NCBI GenBank assembly: GCA_019671005.1
Contig: CM033741.1
Location: 930,001-994,000 of the forward strand
Length of the DNA stretch: 64,000 bases
From: Hibiscus mutabilis
Lineage: Eukaryota > Streptophyta > Magnoliopsida > Malvales > Malvaceae
Direction: 5' to 3'
The notes under the pieces were generated by a model, which saw only the letters and a list, made by a program, of their open reading frames with translations, was not told where the DNA came from and did no database searches. Positions within the stretch are counted from its first letter, which is position 1. Every line of letters begins with the position of its first letter. A program made the translations under genes and the position numbers. This document shows, piece by piece, positions 1-9,452 of the stretch.

Positions 1-707
1 GGTTCCAAAGAAACACAAAACAAAGAATTCCTAACATAAACCTAATTGAACAAGAAAGAAAAAGATGAAGAATGGTTGAAGCCTTGTTGAAATCTCTCTT
101 TGCTCTTGTCGAAATTTCTCCCTTCTCTCTTGTCGAAATCCCTCCCCTCTTGCTCTCTCTTGAGTTTGACGGCTTGGTCTCCTTTAAATAGGAGATGGCT
201 AGGTCAAAATCCTTCTTGAGGAGGAAGTTAAGTTGGAGTTAAATACTTTAAAAGAATATAATTCTTTATAATATTTAAATTCCTTCTAGATCTTCTCCTA
301 TCTTTTTGGGATTTAATTTCTCTTTGACCTTTTCATGGAAATCAAACTCCTTTGGGATTTAACTTTGCTCCACGTCATCTTGGGCTTATCTAGCCATCAA
401 TTTCGACTACCATATCATCTTATCCCTTATCGAAAATTGCCCTGGCAACTAGCTCAGCATCTCCTTCATGCATGGCCCTGGCAACTGGTTTCAGCCTTGC
501 TTTGGCAAGTAATTCTGCACACACACAAAAACACACCAAAGCAGTATCTTTTTCCACAAAATTAAGCAAAATATGAAATCAAGCTTGTCCACCAAGGAAA
601 CAATGCAAACATGCATGGATGACTAATAATGCAACTAATATGAGCCTAAGTCTAGCAATAATATGAATAAAAAGGGTAATAAAAATGGTACTTTTGAACA
701 CTTAACA
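1..707 (-). repeat. 3' LTR of the Athila-like element (partial)
   Basis: Matches the inner part of the 9453-10988 LTR with scattered mismatches and ends in CTTAACA, giving the TG...CA LTR border in element orientation. About 800 bp of it lies left of the window. It lacks one 36-bp unit present in the other LTR at 10682-10753. A TATTTAAA box on the minus strand lies near 183-190, and the stretch 85-165 holds three degenerate CTTGTCGAAATCTCTCCTT-like units. Confidence 0.92.
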
Positions 708-719
708 CACCCCCAAGCA
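708..719 (-). promoter_or_regulatory. polypurine tract of the Athila-like element
   Basis: Directly inside the 3' LTR; the minus strand reads TTGCTTGGGGGTG, then TGTTAAG of the LTR. Position and purine content fit the plus-strand priming site of an LTR retrotransposon. Confidence 0.75.
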
Positions 720-966
720 ATGCAAACTAATAATCACTCGCCAAGACTTCAATTTTCACAAACTTAGCTTTGAACTTGATTTCAATTCTCAGAACCGTGG
801 CACAAAGTATGATTGGCTTTTCATTTTTCGGAAAACTTAGGAGTTACTCGGAATCAAACTATAATGCTTGTGAGTGTGTGCGGAGTTGTGTGCAAGTTGA
901 TTTTTCGGATTCTATGCAAACAAGAGGTTTTCAAATTACTTCATTGGGTTCTTTTAACATGTTTTA

Positions 967-1170
967 ACTAGAGCCGGTCGTGCACCTCTAGTGTTTTGTT
1001 TTTAGTTTTCTTAAGTTAATTAATTTATTCGACTAGAGCCGGTTTCAGGCACCTCTATTGATCAATTTTTAGCACATACTAGAGCCAATTTCGGACATCT
1101 CTAGCGATCAATTTTTTAGCACATACTAGAGCCAATTTCGGGCACCTCTAGCATTCATCCAATTTTTATT
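967..1170 (-). repeat. four degenerate ~50-bp tandem repeats
   Basis: The phrase ACTAGAGCC...GGCACCTCTAG followed by an A/T-rich ATCAATTTTTAGCACAT tail is repeated four times with substitutions, in the non-coding part between the polypurine tract and the last ORF of the retrotransposon. Such short arrays are common in Tat/Athila/Ogre 3' regions. Confidence 0.75.
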
Positions 1171-1545
1171 CTAATCCCCCAATTTTTTAACTATCAACCT
1201 AAGTTCGCTAGAATTCCTTAAATCAATCAAGCCACACAGTGTTTCATCAAGTTTAGCATCATAGTACAATTCTAAGTGTTTCCATATTTATCCTAGAATA
1301 AAAAGTTCTATCAATTAAGTACATTGGCAAAGTTATCATTGGATATTCATCAAATTTAGGCAATTCTTGTTCCAACTAAAGGCATGGCAAGCAATTTATG
1401 TATCCTAAATGCAATACTTAAGATGAATGCAACTAAACATGGTAACTAACTAATAACAATCCCCCCAAACTCGAGTGAGGCATTGTCCTCAATGCATGAA
1501 ACAAAGAAAAATAAAAATAAAGAAAAGTAAAATGAAAACGAGGAC

Positions 1546-1917
1546 TTACTCTGAGAGTTTGTCGTCGTGGATGATTAGTTTCCTTTTGGTCGGTGTCTTG
1601 ATTCTTTTGCTTGAACGAGGTGGTTGCTTCTTTGTTGCCGATGGTTGAATCGATCCTCGTACGGGGTTGTCCTCATTATCCTTTTCATCGATGTCATTGG
1701 CCTTTCGCTTGGGCTTGGAGGATTCGATTGGTACAGTCTTTGTTGATGCAATGGAGGACTCGTCCGAATCTGAAAAATCAGACAATGATTCAGTACGAGT
1801 TGATTTGGGCATAAGTGTTTTACCTTTGGCTTTTGCAGTGGTTGCCGATGCGTCTTTAGCTTTGGTTGCCATGAAATCTTCAGTGTTGGTTGCCGTGGCA
1901 ACTGCTTGGGCAGGCAC
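1546..1917 (-). CDS. post-integrase ORF, lysine-rich, unknown function
   Basis: An open frame of 123 codons in the sense strand of the retrotransposon, between integrase and the 3' LTR. The predicted product is low-complexity: an Ala/Thr-rich N-terminus coded by the 24-bp repeat (ATATNTEDFMATKAK), an acidic Ser/Asp patch (SDFSDSDESS) and two basic clusters resembling nuclear localisation signals (KPKRKA; KRIKTPTKRK). It may be the C-terminal part of the same additional protein as the ORF at 2535-3056, separated by stops. Function unknown. Confidence 0.4.
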   Translation of the reverse strand: MPAQAVATATNTEDFMATKAKDASATTAKAKGKTLMPKSTRTESLSDFSDSDESSIASTKTVPIESSKPKRKANDIDEKDNEDNPVRGSIQPSATKKQPPRSSKRIKTPTKRKLIIHDDKLSE

Positions 1918-1987
1918 AGTGTAGGTTGTCGTGGCATCATCTATTGCGGTTGCTGTAGCAACTGCTTCATTGGTTGTCGTGGTAAGG
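1841..1987 (-). repeat. 24-bp GTTGCC-type repeat, third coding site
   Basis: Units start with GTTGCC or GTTGTC at 1841, 1865, 1889, 1925, 1949 and 1973 (spacings 24, 24, 36, 24, 24). They overlap the N-terminus of the ORF at 1546-1917. Most units keep the pattern GTTGCCGTGGCAAC, which is nearly palindromic. Confidence 0.8.
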
Positions 1988-2534
1988 ATTTAGGCAGGAA
2001 AGATGGGGAACGGCATGCGGCTGTCCGGGTACTTTTCCAGGATGACTTGGGTGATGGCATTGTTGTGATCCTTCATGTACCGTATGGACATTAATTGCCG
2101 GTCTTCAATTTGCCTAAGACGGTTCGCCAACGGTTGTAAGAGTGTTTCAAGTTGTCATGGGTTGCTGTCCGGGTTGCCCAGGCATCAGTTGTTTGAGCAT
2201 TAGGAGTTGCCGTGGCAACTGGAGGTGTTGTGGATTTTACCAGTGCCTCTCCCATTAGCTTTCAGATTTGTGCTCGATTCCAACCGGACTTTGGTAGGGC
2301 CTTTTCATCAGTGGACTCACTTGGGACATGCATCTCCTTGTAAAGATTAGAAATTAAGCAAGGAAAGAAAAAAGAACCTTTGTCTTTTGTGCTACATACA
2401 AAAATCTCATCACAAATAATTTTTTCAATGTTAATGATGCGATTATGCAAGATAGAATGTATGAGCAAAAGACGAGGTGTATCAACAGTGGTATTGTGTG
2501 TTGTGGGCATTAAAGAAGTTTTAACAAACTTATT

Positions 2535-3056
2535 CTATAATTTTTCCCCGGGTTTAAGCCGAAGGCGATTTACCGTGCCCTTGTATTTACCGTCGTTCCA
2601 ATGAGTTCCCGGTAGAGTGAGTTCTTGAAGCACCTTGTCGAGTTGCTTAGGCGTGAGTTGATCAACAAAGGCTTGATGCTCGTCTTTCTCAATGTAGAGC
2701 CCGTAAAAAGTGTTGATGTTTTCGGGGCTTATGAGTATAGCCTTGTCACGAACAAAAACATAAGGATTGCCCGAGTTAGGTAAGTGAGCATAGAATTCTC
2801 TTACCCATGAGATGTTACCTTGTTTCGATTGATGGCAAAAGATTTGCCACTTTTGATGTGCAATTCTTTCGAAGATGAATGGTTTAAGTCCGAAATCTTG
2901 ATGAGAGTTGGAGTATTCAAAGCCTTGTTCTTCGCAAATCTTTTGGCTTTCAAACATGGAGTGAAATCTTTCTTGAACCACCGGTGTAGCAAACTTCTTG
3001 TATCTTGGTTCTTTGGAGGAACTTGGATGAACCAAAAATTTGATTTTGGATGCCAT
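2535..3056 (-). CDS. Athila-type post-integrase protein (ORF3 / 'putative plant transposon protein' type)
   Basis: An intact 173-codon ORF in the element's sense strand about 600 bp after integrase. It starts MASKIKFLVHPSSSKEPRYKK and has segments (FYAHLPNSGNPYVFVRDKAI, then INTFYG) resembling the conserved plant-transposon protein domain often found after integrase, or in isolated ORFs, of Athila/Tat elements. No signal peptide or membrane segment is visible, so an envelope role is not supported. It ends at a stop after LRLKPGEKL. The assignment rests on position and recalled family motifs. Confidence 0.55.
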   Translation of the reverse strand: MASKIKFLVHPSSSKEPRYKKFATPVVQERFHSMFESQKICEEQGFEYSNSHQDFGLKPFIFERIAHQKWQIFCHQSKQGNISWVREFYAHLPNSGNPYVFVRDKAILISPENINTFYGLYIEKDEHQAFVDQLTPKQLDKVLQELTLPGTHWNDGKYKGTVNRLRLKPGEKL

Positions 3057-3664
3057 GGATGATTTTGGTTGTGAGTTTGGTAAAAATAACGAAAAGAAAG
3101 CAAAAGAAACTAAAGAGTTGCAAGATGAAAAGTAGGAATAGGTTTCTTAGAAGTTAAGGGTGATGGGTTAAATAGAAAAGATAGGTAGTAAATATGGTGG
3201 GTGAGATTAATTGGAAAGAAAGAAAATAAGGGTCTTGATTGGGGGAAGGTGACGGCTAGGGGATTTGGGGAAGGGGAAGTGTTTGGCCGGCTATGTAGGG
3301 TTTATTTAGGGTAAGTTGAAGGCTTAATATAGGCCTTAGATTTAGCCCATTAATTTCATTGTTTAGGAAGTTTCCTTCTTGAATCAAATTCCTCTTTATC
3401 TTGAACTCTTTTCCTACAATTTTAAAAAATAAAATAAGGATTAAAATTAAAGATAAACTAATAAAAAAATAAATAAAGATGTGCAAAGAAATTCTTAAAC
3501 TTAAAATTTAAAAACAATTAGATAAATATGAAAGAAAGATTTAGTCTTAATCTTAAAGAAAATAAATAAATCTATCCTAAAAAGAAAAAAAATAACCAAA
3601 ATTAATAAAAAAAAATTAAATAGTTCGAAAAAAATAAAAAGAAAATATCGAAAGGAGAGCATGC

Positions 3665-4923
3665 TCATGCATCTCCTAAGGTGGCCACTTCTTTGTTACG
3701 TTCCACATGGGCACCGTTGTAGTGCTTCAATATTTGTCCGTTGACTTTGAATTCATGTTCGTCAGTGATGGACTTGATTATCACGGCACCATGGGAGAAT
3801 GGTTTGACAACTTCGAATCGTCCCAACCATCTTGATTTCAGTTTTCCCGGGAAAAGTTTTAGCCGAGAATTGAATAAGAGAACTAGTTGCCCTGGCATGA
3901 ATTGCCGCGGGAATAGTTTCTTGTCATGCCATTGCTTTGTTTTCTCCTTGTAGATTCGTGCATTGTTATAGGCGAGTGCACGGAATTCTTCTATCTCGTT
4001 GAGGTCCAACAAACGCTTTTGCCCGACACTTTCCCAATCCATATTCACGGTCTTGATTGCCCAATATGCCTTGTGTTCGATTTCTACCGGTAGATGGCAT
4101 GTTTTGCCATAGACAAGTCGGAAGGGAGACATACCTAAGGGTGTTTTGAATGCAGTGCGATATGCCCAAAGTGCGTCATCTAGTCTTACTGACCAATCCT
4201 TCCTAGAGGGATTTACAACTTTCTTGAGTATACCCTTCAATTCCCGGTTGGAAATTTCTGCTTGCCCATTGGTTTGTGGGTGATATGTCGTGGCAATCTT
4301 GTGAGATACACCAAAGCGTTGTAACATCTTGGCGATGATTTTGTTGTCGAAGTGCTTGCCTTCATCACTGATAATTTCTCTCGACATCCCAAACTGTGTA
4401 AATATGTTTTTCTGCAAGAATCGTTGCACGGTCTCAGAATCGTTGGTGGGAACTGAAGCTGCCTCAACCCATTTAGACACGTAGTCGACGACAAGTAGAA
4501 TGTAGAGGTTGCCGAATGAAGATGAGAAAGGTCCCATAAAATCAATCCACCATACATCGAACAATTCCACCTCGATAATGTTTTAAAGCGGCATCTCATG
4601 TCGTCTAGAGATATTGCCCGTCCTCTGGCAACGATCACATTGCTTGTAAAACTCTTAGGCATCTTTGTACAGTGTTCACCAATACAAACTGGATTGTAAA
4701 ACTTTGGCCGCGGTACGTGTTCCTCCAAAATGTCCTCTATAGGGTGAAGAATGGCATTGTTGGAGTACATTCTGTTGCTCCTCTTCAGGGACACATCGGC
4801 GTATAACCTGATCTTCACATTGTTTAAACAAAAGAGGCTCGTCCCAAAAGTAATGCTTAGCATCATGGTGGAACTACTTCTTTCCTTGGTGAGTAAGGCC
4901 ATAAGGTAAAATACCACAAACAA
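3665..4923 (-). pseudogene. retrotransposon integrase (zinc-binding region decayed, catalytic core open)
   Basis: The catalytic core and C-terminus are one open frame of 301 codons (4570-3665). The DD35E triad is visible: Asp in WWIDFMGPF, Asp in REIISDEGKHFDN, Glu in NGQAEISNRELK. The C-terminal part (PGQLVLLFNSRLKLFPGKLK, then WLGRFEV) is the usual GPY/F-like tail; no chromodomain follows. Upstream (4571-4923) the H2C2 zinc-finger region is recognisable (CDRCQRTGNISRRHE) but broken by several stops and a frame change. Integrase is the best preserved part of pol. Confidence 0.85.
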
Positions 4924-4991
4924 GGAAACTAACTAAATCCGCGTACTAGGGTATTGTCGAGGCATGTGTTGCCATGGCAACTACTTCCATG

Positions 4992-5270
4992 GTTGCCGAG
5001 GCGTGCGCGTCTAGAGTTACCGCGGCATGCGCGTCAAGGGTTGCCGAGGCATATGCGTCTAGAGTTACCGAGGCGTGCGCGTCAAGGGTTGTCGATGCGT
5101 GCACATTAGTGGTTGTCGAGCCATGCGCGTCTGGAGTTGCCGAGGCGTGCGCACCAAGGGTTACCGAGGCATGCGCGTCAAGGGTTGCCGAGGCATACAC
5201 GTCTGGAGTTGCCGAGACGTATGCGTCAAAGGTTGCTGAGGCATGCACATCCATAGTTGCCGAGGTAACT
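4992..5270 (-). repeat. 11.5-unit tandem array of a 24-bp repeat inside pol
   Basis: Eleven 24-bp units run from 4992 to 5255, each beginning GTTGCCGAGGC, GTTACCGAGGC or GTTGTCGAGGC, and a partial unit follows. Just before it, 4967-4980 holds the perfect palindrome GTTGCCATGGCAAC. On the minus strand the array encodes an 8-residue repeat of the type ASATLDAH, downstream of the RNase H end motif VADHLSRLE and before the integrase zinc finger. Because 24 is a multiple of three, the antisense frame is also open; that antisense ORF is not a gene. Confidence 0.9.
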
Positions 5271-5298
5271 AACAGTTGCTCATCCGGGAATGCATCGC

Positions 5299-6660
5299 AT
5301 ATCTCTAAATCTGCATCCTCCTCCCTATTGCGTTCTAAGCGTGATAAGTGATCGGCCACTTAATTTTCTGTTCCTTTCTTGTCCTTAATTTCAACGTCAA
5401 ACTCTTGTAAAAGCAATATCCAACGAATCAAACGAGGTTTGGCATCCTTTTTAGCAAATAGATACTTAATTACCGAATGGTCCGTATGAACAATTACCTT
5501 TGTACCAATCAAATAGGATCAGAACTTGTCAAATGCGAAGTAACTCTTTCTCCGTTGTTGTGTAATTCACTTGAGCACTATTAAGAGTTTTACTAGTGTA
5601 GTATATCACATGAAAGGTCTTACCTGTACGTTGGTCTAGGACTGCTCCTACCGCGAAATTGAAGACTTTATCCTGTTCAAGCAAATTGTACAAGGGTTTA
5701 GTAATTTTAGAAAAATTATGAATGAACCTCCTGTAAAAACCTGCATGTCCAAGAAAGCTTTGGATTCCTTTAACCGAACTTGATGGGGGTAATCTCTCGA
5801 TCACGTCCACCTTGGCTTTGTCTACTTCAATTCCCTTAGATAAAATCTTGTGGCCGAGCACTATTCCTTCATCTACCATAAAATGGCACTTTTCCAAATT
5901 AAAGACTAAATCGGTTTCTTCACATCTTGCCAACACCTTCTCTAAATTACCGAGGCAACTATCAAAGTCATTACCAAAAATGGAAAAATCATCCATGAAG
6001 ATCTCAAGGAAGTCTTCAACCATATCTGAAAAGAGTGCCATCATGCATCTTTGGAAGGTTGTCGGGCATTACACAATCTGAACGGTATCATTCGGAAAGC
6101 ATAAGTACCGTATGGGCATGTGAAGGTTGTCTTTTCTTGATCTTCTGGTGCTATGGCAATTTGATTGTAACCTGAATAACCATCAAGAAAACAATAAAAG
6201 GGTTTACCTGCAAGATGATCAAGCATTTGATCAATAAAAGGTCAGGGGAATTGATCTTTCCTATTGGCTTTGTTTAGCTTTCGGTAATCCACACAAACCC
6301 TCCAACCGGTTACAGTCCTGGTTGGAATGAGTTCATTGTTTTCATTACTTACCACCGTTATACCTCCCCTTTTCGGTACACATTGTACCGGACTTACCCG
6401 TGTACTATCAGAGATAGGGTATATGATGATGGCGTCAAGCCACTTGATGATTTCTTTCATTACAACCCCTTTCATGGCATGATTCAGTCTCCTCTGGGCC
6501 TCAATCGAAGGTTTGTGATCATCTTCCAACAAAATCTTGTGCATACACACTGTCGGGCTAATTCCCTTCAAGTCGGCAATTGTCCACCCTATTGTCTTCT
6601 TGTGTAGCATCAACATTTTGATTAGCTTCTTTTCCTGTTTAGGCTATAACTTAGAGGAAA
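5299..6660 (-). pseudogene. reverse transcriptase and RNase H of the Athila-like element
   Basis: RT motifs are seen in order on the minus strand: GWRVCVDYRKLNKANRKDQFP, YNQIAIAPEDQEKTTFTCPY, then FMDDFSIFG, in which FMDD is the catalytic box. A one-base-type frameshift near 6065 breaks the sequence between FRLCNA and MMALFSDM. Near 5655 the text jumps from DKVFNF to AVGAVLDQR, losing roughly 45 residues usually found between RT and RNase H, including the first catalytic stretch of RNase H. RNase H continues as TSKTLN, HTDHSVIKYL and VADHLSRLE with extra stop codons near 5360 and 5520. It is non-functional. Confidence 0.9.
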
Positions 6661-6706
6661 TAATTACAGGAAATGTATTATCGGTTCCCAAGTAAGCATA
6701 TTTTAG

Positions 6707-7570
6707 TTACCCTGGCAATTGTTTCAACTCAAGAATCGGTGGTTGTTCAATGAAGGGCTTTTCGAGTTTACCTTCCTTACCTGAGTAATCCAGTGGTTCA
6801 AAGTATGTACCTGGTCGATTGACTAACCAATTTGCCTCTTCTTGTTGTTCCTCATCAATCGGTTCTTCATACTCCTCAAGTTCCTCTTGATCGGCAATGT
6901 AGTTGCTGAGACAACTAAATTCCTCGTCGAAGTCAAACTCTGTTGTGGCATGAAGAAGTTGGCATTCTTCCGAATCATCGGCATGCCTTAGTGTTTGGAA
7001 CACATTTAGTTTAACTTGTTGGTCATTCACCCTCATTGTGAGTTCTCCTTTTTCAACATCGATCAAGGTTCTCACTGTCGCTAGGAAGGGTCTCCCGAGA
7101 AAGATAGGTGCATGTTCATCTGCTTCACAATCCAAAACAATAAAGTCAGTGGGAAAAATAAATTTATCAAATTTTACCAGTATGTCATTGATTTTTCCCT
7201 CTGGATGCACATAGGATCTGTCAGCTAGCTGTGGCATAATTGTTGTAGGTCTTGCCTTCCCGATTCCTAGTTTCTGGAAAACTGATTTAGGCATCAAGTT
7301 TATGCTTGCTCCAAGGTCACATAATGCTTTCCCGACATAGTGGTTTCCGATGGAACAAGGTATTGTGAAACTTCCGGGATCCTTCAACTTGGGTGGCATG
7401 CGATTGTGCAATATGGCCATGCATCCCTCTGTTGCGGCAACTATTTCAAACTCTCCTAGCCTTGTTCTCTTGGACACAATGTCTTTCAAAAACTTGGCAT
7501 AGTTCGGTATTTGTTCAATCGCCTCAACCAATGGCAAGTTGATGTAGACTTGCTTTAGGATATCAAGAAA
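6707..7570 (-). pseudogene. retroviral-type aspartic protease region
   Basis: One open frame of 276 codons (7537-6707). The active-site motif reads ALCDLGASINLMP, where most pepsin-like proteases have D-T/S-G-A; DLGAS is the usual Athila/Tat variant. The later FLGRPFLATVRTLIDV is the conserved second block of this family. The C-terminal part is acidic (EELEEYEEPIDEEQQEE). It is in frame with gag but separated by a stop codon near 7589, and a stop at 6707 separates it from RT. Confidence 0.85.
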
Positions 7571-7588
7571 CTTCTTGAATTGATATTC

Positions 7589-9241
7589 TTACTTTTGTCG
7601 CTTCAACCTTTGTGGGAATGGTGGTGGAAGTCGGATATCTTCGATCCTTTCATTGGTATGGAACCTGATTGACGGTATTGCTGAGGCAATTGGAGTTGCC
7701 GAGGCATTGTCAACTGGGGTTACCGTGGCGTGCCTATCATTGGTTGTCGAGGCATGTTTATCGCTGGTTGCCGAGGCATTTCCTGGTTCAGCATCTGAGG
7801 CTTTGCCGCTGAGTTCGTCTTGTTCTTTTTGCGGAGTTATGTTTGATGAGCGAGCTTGAGCCTCTTTAAGTTGTTGGCCACTTCTAGTGGTGATCGCCTT
7901 ACATTGCTCATGGCCAGTTCCTCTTGCGACTTCAGTATTGCTAGGTAATCCTCCTTGCGGTCTAGTATTCAAGTTTTGAGCAAATTGTCCGACTTGATTT
8001 TCCAATGATTTGATTGCCACCTCTTGGTTTTGCAATCTCATATCGGTCCTGTTAATAAAAGCATCAATTCTTTTTATGAAGTTACTATTCTCAGCCATAT
8101 AAGATTCAGTTTTCAACGTAAAAGCATTGAGAGAATTTTCCAAAGAACTAGATATTGTCGGTTGTTGCTGCGGCAACTGTTGCCGTGGCATATTCTGCTA
8201 GAATCCCGATGCTTGTGCATTATGATTGTTCTGGTTTAGAGCATTGTTGGGATTACTCCATGAAAAATTCGGGTGATTCTTCCAAGCTGGATTGTATGTA
8301 TTGGACATCACATTGTTATTCCGGTTGTAATTCCCCACATAAAAGTTGGATTCTGAATTCTGCATACATTCAGAAGAATCATGGTTACCACCACATAACT
8401 CAAAAAAGGAATCCATTACCTTGACTTCCTGTGTGTTGTTTGGTTTCTGCATGTTCTGGACCATCCTGGTTAGAGTGGCCAATTGTGCCGAAATTGAGTC
8501 TGATGATCCCAGTTCATGTATTGTGGCTTGACGTCTAATTCATCCTCTTCTAGTAGATGGGAATTGATAATCATTCTTGGCAAGCCTGTTTAGAATTTGC
8601 ATTGCTTCCTCCGACGACTTATCTAGGAGTATGTCATTTGCTGAGACATCTAGCATCATCCTTGTTGGTGTATTCACAGCGTTGTAAAACATTGTTACTT
8701 TTGTCCACATTGGGAATCCGTGTAGGGGGCATTTGTTTAGAAGTTCTCTATATCGCTCCCAAGCCTCGTACATGGATTTATCATATGTCTGCCGAAAAGA
8801 AGTAATTTCGTTACGAAGCTTATCAGTCAAATTTGTAGGATTAAATTGAGCAAGGAAATCACAACAAAGATCAGTCCAAGATCCTATTGATCCAGCAAGA
8901 ATACTATTCAACCATGCTTTCGCCCTATCCTTCAGTGAATAGGGGAATAATCTTTGTCGTAAAACATCGGGGGTGACTCCTTATATTTTGAATGAATTGC
9001 AAATCTCGAGGAAAGATTTAAGATGTTGTCGTGCATCTTCAGTTGCTGAGCCGCCAAATTGACCAATTGTGTTGATCATATTGAACATCACCGGTTTCAA
9101 CTCAAAGTGGTCGGCTTCAATTTCAGGTGTGACAACTCCTGGATTAAGTCCTTCAAGATAGTCTCGAATAGTTCTGTTTCGTGCAAGAATCACTCCTCCT
9201 ACTGGAACATCCTACTTCATATTGCCGTCTTGATTAGTCAT
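7589..9241 (-). pseudogene. Gag polyprotein of the Athila-like element
   Basis: Starting at an ATG at 9241, one frame runs to 7589 with in-frame stops near 9213, 8980, 8540 and 8198. The gag core is clear: FNMINTIGQFGGSATEDARQ, AKAWLNSILAGSIGSWTDL, then a YRELLNKCPLHGFP segment. A zinc-knuckle remnant (ELCGGNHDSSEC) keeps the second Cys, the His and the last Cys but lacks the usual first Cys. The C-terminal part contains the 24-bp repeat, translated as ASTTNDRH and ASATPIAS. All stops are in one frame, so decay has been mainly by point mutation. Confidence 0.85.
7677..7790 (-). repeat. 24-bp GTTGCC-type repeat within gag
   Basis: Four full units start at 7695, 7719, 7743 and 7767, after a shortened unit at 7677. 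Consensus GTTGCCGAGGCAT plus 11 variable bases. Same unit size, core and reading phase as the array at 4992-5270. Confidence 0.85.
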
Positions 9242-9428
9242 TGCTACTCTTAACCTTCGTATGAGTCTTTGCAAGGTTCGTTCGATTTCTGGATCAAAGG
9301 GATATTCTGGTGTAATCGGTCTCGCCCTGGTCTTATACCAATGCAAAACCAAAGTTTGTTAACCCTTTGAATCTTAAACAGGAAAAATAAAAAGTGCAAG
9401 AAAATAAAAACAAAGTTGCTATTGCCAA

Positions 9429-9446
9429 TCCCCGGTAACGGCGCCA
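9429..9446 (-). promoter_or_regulatory. primer binding site, tRNA-Asp type
   Basis: The plus strand reads TCCCCGGTAACGGCGCCA, matching the 3' end of plant tRNA-Asp (CCCCGGCAACGGCGCCA) with one mismatch. It lies six bases inside the 5' LTR, the expected place for minus-strand primer binding. Confidence 0.9.
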
Positions 9447-9452
9447 AAAACT

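Noticed and set aside
2535..3056. Envelope-like protein
   Set aside because: No signal peptide, transmembrane segment or glycosylation-rich region seen; position alone does not support it.
4992..5270. Possible CRISPR-like array
   Set aside because: Units are contiguous tandem repeats without unique spacers, in a plant retrotransposon.
4974..5351. Plus-strand 125-codon ORF of ACASRVAE-type repeats
   Set aside because: It is the antisense of the 24-bp repeat array in pol; a repeat length divisible by three keeps all frames open.
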